Source: Pseudomonadota bacterium (GTDB lineage Bacteria; Pseudomonadota; Alphaproteobacteria; Ferrovibrionales; Ferrovibrionaceae). From it: 5,323 nt of DNA. The notes below the pieces were generated by a model, which saw nothing but the letters and a program-made list of their open reading frames with translations, did not search any database and was not told the DNA's origin. The position numbers and the translations under genes are program-made. Shown piece after piece: positions 1 to 4,830 of the stretch. The first letter of the stretch is position 1, and every line of letters starts with the position of its first letter. The DNA is taken from positions 1-5,323 of the forward strand of contig JAJYTL010000238.1 in the NCBI GenBank assembly GCA_021793055.1, given 5' to 3'.

Positions 1-647
1 TCGACGAAGGTGGCGGCGAGCTTGCTCGCGGCCTCCTTGCGTTTCGCCGGGTCCTTGTCGGAAAGCAGGTGAAGTGTGCGTTCGAGATTGCGTTCCTCGC
101 CGTCGACGCGGAAGCGGAAATTGGCCAGCGTGTCGTCGAAAAGCCGGACCCAGGCCGCACGTCCGGCGACGCTTTTCTCGTGGAACAGCTGCTCAATCTC
201 CTCCGAAAGCTGATAGGGGCGGAAGACCCGCACGTCGCGGAGCCACGGCGCGTAATGGCGGAGCGCCGGCGATCTCAGCTTGCGCTCGATCGCCGCGTCG
301 TCGAGCCGGTTGATTTCGAGCGTGAGGAACAGCAGGCGGCTGGTGATCTCGGTCACCCGTTCGTGCACGGTCTGGTAAAACTGGCCGTTCTCCGCATCGG
401 TCATGTCGGCGGCGTAAAGCAGCTCGGCATAAGAGGTGATGCGGCCGAGGGCGTCTTCGATGTCCTCGTACTCGGCGATCGCGGTGGCGAGCTTGGCGCC
501 GCTCGCGCTCTTGATCTTGCCCCGCCAGGAGTCCGCGAAGGCGGTCGCCGCTGCCGCCACGCGTTCAAGCGCGGCGCTGAATTCCGCCGATCGCCGGTCG
601 GCATAAAGATCGCCGAGATCCCATTCCGGCAAGTCTCGAAGCTGCAT
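1..647 (-). CDS. pepF: Oligoendopeptidase F (M3 family metallopeptidase), N-terminal part
   Basis: This is the first 215 codons of a cytoplasmic zinc oligopeptidase that cleaves short peptides; the gene leaves the window at base 1. The N-terminus contains LPEWDLGDLY at residues 6-15, the typical opening of oligoendopeptidase F proteins. A helical, Glu/Ala-rich region follows, with ITSYAELLYAADM and a QFYQTVHE stretch, as expected for the N-terminal helical domain of the family. The catalytic HExxH motif lies beyond the window, so activity cannot be judged. The start is well fixed: ATG at 647 has AGGA six bases upstream, and no ATG, GTG or TTG occurs in frame between it and the upstream in-frame stop (TAG, 683-681). 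It is separated from the upstream secreted-protein gene by a strong terminator, so it probably has its own promoter. The family call is confident; the exact subfamily is less so. Confidence 0.9.
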   Translation of the reverse strand, partial: MQLRDLPEWDLGDLYADRRSAEFSAALERVAAAATAFADSWRGKIKSASGAKLATAIAEYEDIEDALGRITSYAELLYAADMTDAENGQFYQTVHERVTEITSRLLFLTLEINRLDDAAIERKLRSPALRHYAPWLRDVRVFRPYQLSEEIEQLFHEKSVAGRAAWVRLFDDTLANFRFRVDGEERNLERTLHLLSDKDPAKRKEAASKLAATFV

Positions 648-653
648 TGCATT

Positions 654-657
654 TCCT
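654..657 (-). promoter_or_regulatory. Shine-Dalgarno site of pepF
   Basis: AGGA on the minus strand, with a six-base spacer to the ATG at 647. It selects this ATG over the out-of-frame ATG at 652, which lies immediately next to the AGGA. Confidence 0.65.
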
Positions 658-889
658 GTGCTTGCGCCTGATCGCTCAGGCTAGTCAATGCCGCAACCGC
701 TCTGCGGCCGGGCGCTAGCTGCGGGCGCGCCGCCGCCCTTGCGGCTCCCTATCCACCATCATGAGGGCCGATTCAGCAACAGTAAAATGCCACAGGCGGG
801 GGGAGCCGGACCGGTGCTTGCGACCGCCGCGCGGCGATTTCCGTCCGCGGTCGCCGGTGAGATCGGCTTGGCGAGCGAAAAGAGAGGGC

Positions 890-919
890 AAAAAGGGGAG
901 CGCCGGCGCCGGCGCTCCC
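890..919 (-). terminator. Rho-independent terminator of the small secreted-protein gene
   Basis: Bases 896-919 are a perfect 24-base palindrome (each half GGGAGCGCCGGC or its complement), which folds into a GC-rich hairpin. On the minus strand it is followed, after one C, by TTTTT (894-890). It begins about 38 bases after the stop codon of the 958-1278 gene. Hairpin plus T-run in the right orientation makes this a clear intrinsic terminator. On the plus strand no T-run follows, so it is not an obvious bidirectional terminator. Confidence 0.85.
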
Positions 920-957
920 TTATGTCCGATAACGCGGACGTGCGTGCCGAGGGCCGG

Positions 958-1278
958 TCAGAAATGCAACGGAAGCATGATGTTAAATAGAGGCGGTGGC
1001 GAAACCGGCACCGGCACGTAATAGGCCGGCGGGGGCGGCGGCGGCGGGGCCGGACGGTAATAATAAGCCGGCGGGCCATAAGTGGCGACGGGCGGCGCCG
1101 CGACATAGACGCCGACGGTGCCATCGTCGTCGCCGCGTTCATGGTGCCAGCCGTGGTGCCAGCCCCTATGCCAGCCGTCTGCCAGCGCCGGCGTTACGAG
1201 GGCGGCCGCGAAGACGCCGACGAGCACGGCGGCAAGGTAGCGGCGAATTGTGATAGCGGACGACCTTGGGCGGCTCAT
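958..1278 (-). CDS. Small secreted protein, Trp/His- and Pro/Tyr-rich (106 aa), function unknown
   Basis: I do not recognise a named family. The N-terminus is a clear Sec signal peptide: positively charged residues 1-13 (MSRPRSS..IRR), a hydrophobic core at about 14-29 (YLAAVLVGVFAAALVT), and a signal peptidase I site after ALA at 31-33. The mature protein of about 73 residues opens with three Gly-Trp-His units (GWHRGWHHGWHH, 35-46) and an acidic patch (ERGDDDG, 47-53). It continues with Val/Ala/Tyr/Pro-rich sequence containing AYYYRP (71-76), a run of seven prolines (78-84) and AYYVPVPV (85-92), and ends LPLHF. It is likely periplasmic or cell-surface associated. The start at 1278 is fixed by AGGGAG six bases upstream. 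It is a single-gene unit: a terminator-like dyad lies upstream and a strong terminator downstream. The His/Trp repeat could bind a metal or cell-wall material, but that is a guess. Short Pro/Tyr-rich exported proteins like this are common in alphaproteobacteria. Confidence 0.82.
   Translation of the reverse strand: MSRPRSSAITIRRYLAAVLVGVFAAALVTPALADGWHRGWHHGWHHERGDDDGTVGVYVAAPPVATYGPPAYYYRPAPPPPPPPAYYVPVPVSPPPLFNIMLPLHF
1141..1176 (-). repeat. Three 12-bp tandem repeats encoding Gly-Trp-His-x
   Basis: Read on the minus strand, three consecutive 12-base units each start GGCTGGCA (1176-1165, 1164-1153, 1152-1141). They encode GWHR, GWHH and GWHH just after the predicted signal peptide cleavage site of the secreted protein. 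The units differ at only a few bases, consistent with in-frame repeat expansion. Confidence 0.8.
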
Positions 1279-1284
1279 GATGTT

Positions 1285-1290
1285 CTCCCT
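1285..1290 (-). promoter_or_regulatory. Shine-Dalgarno site of the secreted-protein gene
   Basis: AGGGAG on the minus strand with a six-base spacer to the ATG at 1278. It decides this start over the longer in-frame extension reaching up to 1413. It also places the signal peptide at the true N-terminus. Confidence 0.75.
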
Positions 1291-1375
1291 GATGCACAGA
1301 ATGCCCATCCGTCGTCCCGATTTCGCGAACGACGCAACGATACCCTGCGCCCAAAGGGTCGGCGCCTGCCGTGGC

Positions 1376-1419
1376 AAAAGAAAAGCAAGGTTGTGTTCGC
1401 ACCATCGGTGCAATCACAA
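1376..1419 (-). terminator. Probable terminator after the thioesterase operon (imperfect dyad with T-rich tail)
   Basis: Bases 1391-1419 form an inverted repeat of 13 bases per arm with 11 matches around a three-base loop. The innermost five pairs (GCACC/GGTGC) and outermost five (TTGTG/CACAA) are perfect. On the minus strand it is followed directly by CCTTGCTTTTCTTTT (1390-1376). It lies 26 bases past the stop of thioesterase C, in the right place to end the long operon. The T-run is interrupted, so termination may be weak. The same dyad sits upstream of the secreted-protein gene and could instead be an operator. Confidence 0.5.
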
Positions 1420-1444
1420 GTAGCCGGAGCGGCGCTGCGGCGCT

Positions 1445-1876
1445 TCAGGCGAGAAGGAAGTGCGCGTGGGCCGCGGCGACCGGCCGATCCGGTTGGTCTT
1501 GCCAGGCGTCGATCCGCACATGGGCGATGCGCCGGCCCTGTTTGGTGACATGGGCGCGCGCGAGGGTGTCCTTGAGGCCCGCCGGGCGCAGATAATCGAC
1601 CTTGAGATTGATCGTCTTCGGCAGCAGGGCGTCGGGGCGTTGCCAGAGGAGCTCGAGAATCGCCGCCGCTTCCATCAAGGCGCCGGTGACGCCGCCGTGA
1701 AGCGCCGGCAGCACCGGATTGCCGACAAGCTTGCGTTCGGCCGGCAGCACGACCAGAAGGCCGGCGTCGCCAGCCTCGACCCGAAGCCCGAGAAAGCGGA
1801 AATAGGGGATCGCGGCGGCGAGGATATTGGGCGCGTCGGCGCGCTTGGCCTCGGCCAGGATGGCGGCGAGTGTCAT
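1445..1876 (-). CDS. PaaI-type hotdog-fold thioesterase (thioesterase C, 143 aa)
   Basis: Predicted cytoplasmic acyl-CoA (or acyl-aryl-CoA) thioesterase of the PaaI-like hotdog family; the substrate is unknown. The length is typical for one hotdog domain. Residues 53-69 read NPVLPALHGGVTGALME, matching the family's active-site region: the HGG loop (60-62) followed by the central helix with an acidic residue (Glu69) at the catalytic position. NLKVDYLRPA (90-99) is the conserved strand after that helix, also found in the neighbour thioesterase B. The ATG at 1876 overlaps the stop of thioesterase B in an ATGA (1873-1876), and GGGGAGG stands just upstream, so this start is well supported. It is the last gene of the operon, with a terminator-like dyad 26 bases downstream. 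It probably arose by tandem duplication with thioesterase B. Family confidence is high; biological role is open. Confidence 0.88.
   Translation of the reverse strand: MTLAAILAEAKRADAPNILAAAIPYFRFLGLRVEAGDAGLLVVLPAERKLVGNPVLPALHGGVTGALMEAAAILELLWQRPDALLPKTINLKVDYLRPAGLKDTLARAHVTKQGRRIAHVRIDAWQDQPDRPVAAAHAHFLLA
1580..1599 (-). repeat. 20-base identity shared by thioesterases B and C (copy in C)
   Basis: This 20-base stretch encodes the DYLRPA motif of thioesterase C. It is identical to bases 2080-2099 in thioesterase B, exactly 500 bases away and in the same orientation and codon phase. It marks the two genes as paralogues, although the rest of the genes has diverged strongly. Confidence 0.75.
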
Positions 1877-2373
1877 GCTGGCCTCCCCTTGCCCGGACGC
1901 TCGGCGACCGCGCCCGAGGCGGCCGAGGCGTCGCCGATCATGAAGGTGCCAAGGCATTCGGCGATCGGGTTGCTCTCGGCCTCTGGCGTCTCGCCCGCCC
2001 AGGCGCTGGCCTTGACGAAGGCGACGTGGCGCGTCAGCCGATAGCATTCGGCGGCGGCGAACAGGGTCTCGCCCGGTTTCGCCGGGCGCAGATAATCGAT
2101 GCGCAGATCAAGCGTCGCGACCGAGGTCGGCTCGCCCAGGCGCATATTGACCGACATGCCGCCGGTGGTATCGATCAAGGTGGTGATGACGCCGCCCATG
2201 AGGACGCCGGTTTCCGGATCGCCGGCAAGGCGCGCGTCATAAGGCAGCTTCAGGACGGTGCGTTCCGGCGTCGCGCTCACCATGGTCATGCCGATCTCGC
2301 GGCAATGGGGGATGAAGCGCTCTAAAATTGTCGCCATCAGCGTGGCGTCGAATTTCGCAGGCGGCTTGGTCAT
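1873..2373 (-). CDS. PaaI-type hotdog-fold thioesterase (thioesterase B, 166 aa)
   Basis: Predicted acyl-CoA thioesterase of the PaaI-like hotdog family. The active-site region reads GVLMGGVITTLIDTTGG (56-72): the second and third Gly of the usual HGG loop are present, but the His is Met59. The catalytic acidic position is Asp68. TLDLRIDYLRPAKPGE (87-102) is the conserved strand and turn after the central helix. About 15-20 residues at the C-terminus (ASAASGAVAERPGKGRPA) are low complexity and lie beyond the hotdog domain. The ATG at 2373 overlaps the stop of thioesterase A in an ATGA (2370-2373); the ribosome site is weak (AAAGG ten bases upstream), so translation probably depends on coupling. 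The PaaI family includes members that lack the loop His, so the protein may well be active. Substrate unknown. Confidence 0.88.
   Translation of the reverse strand: MTKPPAKFDATLMATILERFIPHCREIGMTMVSATPERTVLKLPYDARLAGDPETGVLMGGVITTLIDTTGGMSVNMRLGEPTSVATLDLRIDYLRPAKPGETLFAAAECYRLTRHVAFVKASAWAGETPEAESNPIAECLGTFMIGDASAASGAVAERPGKGRPA
1882..1889 (-). promoter_or_regulatory. Strong Shine-Dalgarno site of thioesterase C, inside the end of thioesterase B
   Basis: AGGGGAGG on the minus strand, five bases before the ATG at 1876 and within the last codons of thioesterase B. It is the best ribosome site in the operon. It allows independent initiation of thioesterase C as well as coupling through the ATGA overlap. 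Confidence 0.75.
2080..2099 (-). repeat. 20-base identity shared by thioesterases B and C (copy in B)
   Basis: Partner of the stretch at 1580-1599, encoding the same DYLRPA residues in thioesterase B. A deletion between the two copies would join the N-terminal part of B to the C-terminal part of C in frame. Confidence 0.75.
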
Positions 2374-2876
2374 GCGCGCTTCGCCTTTCGGTCGGTTGGT
2401 CCGAGGCCGATGGCGTGGCCTGCCTGTTGCGGCCGGGGCAGCCCCTTATGGGTCTCGAACAGGCGGCCGAGCCGCTTGGCCGCCGCCACCGGCCAGGGCG
2501 CTGACCGCCGCGACGCAAGCGAGACATGGAGCATGACCTGCTCCGACGTCGCGGCGAGATATCCCTGGTCGCGGTGATACATGCGCATGAAGTGGTGCAG
2601 CCGCTTGGCGTCGAGATCGAGCACCTGAAGGGTGAAGAGCAGCGGATCGCCGGCCACCACTTCGCGGAGATAGGTGACGTGCATTTCGAGCACGAAAGTC
2701 GAATGATCGGTGCGGTGGGCGTAATCCCAGCCGATATCGATCGGCGGCGCGCAAAATCGGTCCAGCGCCTGATCGAAAGCGAGGACGTAATAGGCGACGT
2801 TCATATGACCGTTGCCGTCGATCCATTCCGGCAGCACGGTCGCGCGGTGGATTTCCATGGCCGAATCGAGATTCAT
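2370..2876 (-). CDS. 4HBT/FadM-type hotdog-fold acyl-CoA thioesterase (thioesterase A, 168 aa)
   Basis: Predicted cytoplasmic acyl-CoA thioesterase of the 4-hydroxybenzoyl-CoA thioesterase type, a different hotdog subgroup from its two neighbours. Residues 18-38 carry the signature W-I-D20-G-N-G-H-M-N followed by a Tyr pair and FDQALD. Asp20 is the expected catalytic residue at the start of the central helix. HVTYLREVVAGDPL (66-79) is the conserved strand and turn that follows. The pattern resembles the thioesterases linked to carnitine breakdown (betainyl-CoA thioesterase type), but no carnitine genes are seen here, so the substrate is open. The C-terminus, about 25 residues, is basic and Pro/Gln-rich. 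The start at 2876 overlaps the rsmA stop in an ATGA (2873-2876). There is no clear Shine-Dalgarno site, so coupling to rsmA is likely. A later in-frame ATG at 2858 (MEIHRATV) is the alternative start. Confidence 0.86.
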   Translation of the reverse strand: MNLDSAMEIHRATVLPEWIDGNGHMNVAYYVLAFDQALDRFCAPPIDIGWDYAHRTDHSTFVLEMHVTYLREVVAGDPLLFTLQVLDLDAKRLHHFMRMYHRDQGYLAATSEQVMLHVSLASRRSAPWPVAAAKRLGRLFETHKGLPRPQQAGHAIGLGPTDRKAKRA

Positions 2877-3727
2877 GGCGCGATTATATCCCGCTCGGCG
2901 GCCAGGGCACGCGCAAGGGCGCAGAAATCCGCGATGGCGAGATCTTCGCCGCGGGCGGTGCCGTCGATACCGGCGGCGCGGAGAAGGACTTCCGCCGGCC
3001 CGAGCGCCTTCAGGCTCTGGCGCAGCATCTTCCGCCGTTGTCCGAAGGCGGCCGCGGTCACCCGCTCCAACAAGCGCATGTCGGCCGCGAAAAGCGGTTT
3101 GGGCCGCGGCACCAGGCGGACCACGCTCGAGGTCACTTTCGGCGATGGCGTAAAGGCCCGGGCCGGGACGTCGAACAGCCGCTTCGCCTCGGTTTGCCAT
3201 TGGGTGACGACGGAAAGTCGGCCATAGGCCTTGGTGCCGGGCGCGGCGACCAGCCGTTCCGCGACCTCCTTCTGGAACATCAACACGTAGCTCTGAAACA
3301 GATTCGGCCTATGCAACCACTTGATCAGGAGCGCGGTGGCGATGTTATAGGGCAGATTGGCGACCAGCTTGGCCGGCTCGCCGCCGAGCAGCTCGGCTTC
3401 GTCGATCTCCAGCGCATCGCCCTCGATGACCCGCAGCCGGCCGGGATAGGCGGCGGCGAGGTCGGCCAAGGCCGCGACGGCGCGCCGGTCGCGCTCGATT
3501 GCGACGACGCGGCGGGCGTCGCCGGCCAGGAGGGCGCGCGTCAGGCCGCCCGGACCGGGACCGATCTCGAGCACGGTGATGCCGGCAAGCGGCGCTGCGG
3601 CGGCGGCGATCCGCGCCGTGAGGTTGAGGTCGAGGAGAAAATTCTGGCCGAGCGCCTTGGTCGCGCGCAGCCTGTGACGGGCAATCACCTCGCGGAGCGG
3701 CGGCAGGGCCGGGCCGCCCTCGGTCAC
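2873..3727 (-). CDS. rsmA: 16S rRNA (adenine1518-N6/adenine1519-N6)-dimethyltransferase RsmA (KsgA)
   Basis: S-adenosylmethionine-dependent enzyme that dimethylates two adjacent adenines near the 3' end of 16S rRNA late in 30S subunit assembly. The 284-residue length fits the family. Features in order: PPLREVIARH (9-18); the signature LGQNFLLD (26-33); the SAM-binding motif EIGPGPGGLT (54-63) with acidic Glu78 at the end of the next strand; GD at 103-104; the catalytic NLPYN (124-128); PSPKV (194-198); and the C-terminal FGQRRKMLRQSL (228-239). The start is GTG at 3727, five bases after the pdxA stop. It is chosen because the PPLREVI segment is usual in alphaproteobacterial RsmA and no other start lies between it and the pdxA stop. 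The only Shine-Dalgarno-like AAGG is two bases away, too close, so translation probably depends on re-initiation after pdxA. GTG at 3688 is a less likely alternative. All key motifs are intact. Confidence 0.96.
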   Translation of the reverse strand: MTEGGPALPPLREVIARHRLRATKALGQNFLLDLNLTARIAAAAAPLAGITVLEIGPGPGGLTRALLAGDARRVVAIERDRRAVAALADLAAAYPGRLRVIEGDALEIDEAELLGGEPAKLVANLPYNIATALLIKWLHRPNLFQSYVLMFQKEVAERLVAAPGTKAYGRLSVVTQWQTEAKRLFDVPARAFTPSPKVTSSVVRLVPRPKPLFAADMRLLERVTAAAFGQRRKMLRQSLKALGPAEVLLRAAGIDGTARGEDLAIADFCALARALAAERDIIAP

Positions 3728-3732
3728 GGCCT

Positions 3733-4830
3733 TCAGGCGGACGTGCGGGCCGCGGCCCGGCGATTGCGGGCGATGCGGGCCGCGAGCTTCAGTGCGGCGA
3801 TCAGGCTCTGCGGGTTGGCCTGGCCGGTACCGGCGATATTGAAGGCGGTGCCGTGATCGGGCGAGGTGCGGACGATCGAAAGCCCGAGGGTGACGTTGAC
3901 GCCGCCCATGAAATCGAGGGTCTTCAACGGGATCAGCGCCTGATCGTGATACATGCAAAGGGCGATGTCGTAGCGTGCCCGCGCCTCGGCGTGAAAGAGC
4001 GAATCCGCCGCCGCCGGGCCTACAGCGGCGATGCCGCGCTGGCGGAGGGCCGCGACCGCTGGCGCGATAATGTCGCGATCCTCGCGTCCGAGGCTCGCGT
4101 TCTCGCCGGCGTGGGGGTTGAGGCCGGCAACCGCCAATCGTGGGTGCGCGATGCCGAAGTCGGTGCGCAGGGCGGCGGCCGCGATCTCGCCGATGGCGAC
4201 GATATCGCGCTGGCGGAGCGTGCGGATCGCCTCGCGCAGCGCCAAATGGACGGTTACCGGAATGACCCGGAGGCCGCCGCCGACGAGCATCATCACCGGC
4301 CGGCCGCCGGCCAGTTCGCCGAGATATTCGGTGTGGCCGGGATGGCGAAAGCCGGCCTCGTAAAGCGTTGCCTTGTGGATCGGGTTGGTGACCACCGCCG
4401 CCGCCCGGCCCGACTGGCAGAGTTCGACCGCTTTGGCGATCGCCGCTGCGACCGCCGCGCCGTTGGCGGCGTCGGGATGGCCGGGCCGCACTTTCGCAGC
4501 AAGCTTCACCGGCAGCACCGGCAGGGCCTCGGCAAAGACGGCGGCGGCCGCTTCCGGCTCGCGGATCGCGGCCACCGGCACGTCGAGACTAAGCTGCCGC
4601 GCGAGCCGGCGCAGCCGCGTCGGATCGTCGAGCGCGAAAAAGACCGGAAGCTTCGCGCTCATGCGGCGCGTCCAGGCGAGCAGCGCGATTTCGCCGCCGA
4701 TGCCGGCCGGCTCGCCCATGGTGAGAGCCAAGGGCGGGAGCGCCCGAGGCCGTCCGGCTGGCGCCACGGCCAGCGCCACGGCCGGCGGATGGCGCCGGGC
4801 GGTTCGTTTGCCTGTCGCGCCGCGCCGCAT
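3733..4830 (-). CDS. pdxA: 4-hydroxythreonine-4-phosphate dehydrogenase PdxA
   Basis: Enzyme of the DXP-dependent pyridoxal 5'-phosphate pathway. It oxidises 4-phosphohydroxy-L-threonine with NAD; the product then feeds PdxJ. The protein is 365 residues if it starts at 4830, against 329 for E. coli PdxA. The conserved body begins at LPPLALTMGEPAGIGGE (31-47). The three metal-binding histidines are visible in their usual contexts: PGHTEYLGELAG (His166), GLNPHAGE (His240) and CMYHDQALIPLK (His295). SPDHGTAFNIAG (323-334) is the conserved C-terminal segment. Extra length comes from a basic, Ala-rich leader of about 30 residues. The ATG at 4830 shares its A with the surA stop (TGATG), which supports this start. 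In-frame GTG codons inside the leader are alternatives that would give a more usual length. The gene is followed five bases later by rsmA, the classical order. Confidence 0.95.
   Translation of the reverse strand: MRRGATGKRTARRHPPAVALAVAPAGRPRALPPLALTMGEPAGIGGEIALLAWTRRMSAKLPVFFALDDPTRLRRLARQLSLDVPVAAIREPEAAAAVFAEALPVLPVKLAAKVRPGHPDAANGAAVAAAIAKAVELCQSGRAAAVVTNPIHKATLYEAGFRHPGHTEYLGELAGGRPVMMLVGGGLRVIPVTVHLALREAIRTLRQRDIVAIGEIAAAALRTDFGIAHPRLAVAGLNPHAGENASLGREDRDIIAPAVAALRQRGIAAVGPAAADSLFHAEARARYDIALCMYHDQALIPLKTLDFMGGVNVTLGLSIVRTSPDHGTAFNIAGTGQANPQSLIAALKLAARIARNRRAAARTSA
4761..4784 (-). repeat. 12-bp tandem duplication in the pdxA leader
   Basis: Two adjacent 12-base units differing at one base (4761-4772 and 4773-4784). 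On the minus strand they encode AVAL-AVAP-like sequence within residues 17-24 of the long PdxA start. The repeat lies outside the conserved PdxA domain. Confidence 0.65.

Larger units (their letters stand above)
648..957. other. Intergenic region: pepF leader and terminator of the upstream gene
   Basis: About 310 bases without a supported gene. On the minus strand it holds, in order, the strong terminator of the secreted-protein gene (890-919), a GC-rich stretch that presumably carries the pepF promoter, and a small perfect hairpin (6 bp stem GCCTGA/TCAGGC, four-base loop, 666-681) about 20 bases before the pepF start. I found no convincing -35/-10 pair. TTGACT occurs on the minus strand at about 682-687, but no good -10 box follows at normal spacing. 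Open frames on both strands here read as Arg/Pro/Ala-rich sequence typical of GC-rich shadow frames. Confidence 0.6.

Noticed and set aside
69..671. Plus-strand 200-codon frame opposite pepF
   Set aside because: The minus strand encodes a clear oligoendopeptidase F N-terminus; the plus-strand frame is its shadow.
759..1142. Minus-strand 127-codon frame overlapping the secreted-protein gene and its terminator
   Set aside because: It runs through the strong terminator hairpin and reads as Arg/Pro-rich sequence. The other frame has a signal peptide and a good ribosome site.
1460..2325. Plus-strand frames opposite thioesterases B and C
   Set aside because: Both minus-strand genes show active-site motifs and ATGA coupling; the plus-strand translations do not resemble any family.
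2884..2891. TATAAT on the minus strand just before the thioesterase A start, possibly an internal promoter
   Set aside because: It would be a perfect -10 box, but no -35-like sequence lies 16-18 bases upstream (TTGCGC is 22 bases away), and it falls within the last codons of rsmA less than 20 bases from the next start codon.
2526..3227. Plus-strand frame of 233 codons
   Set aside because: It lies opposite thioesterase A and the end of rsmA, shows no family motif, and has no good ribosome site.
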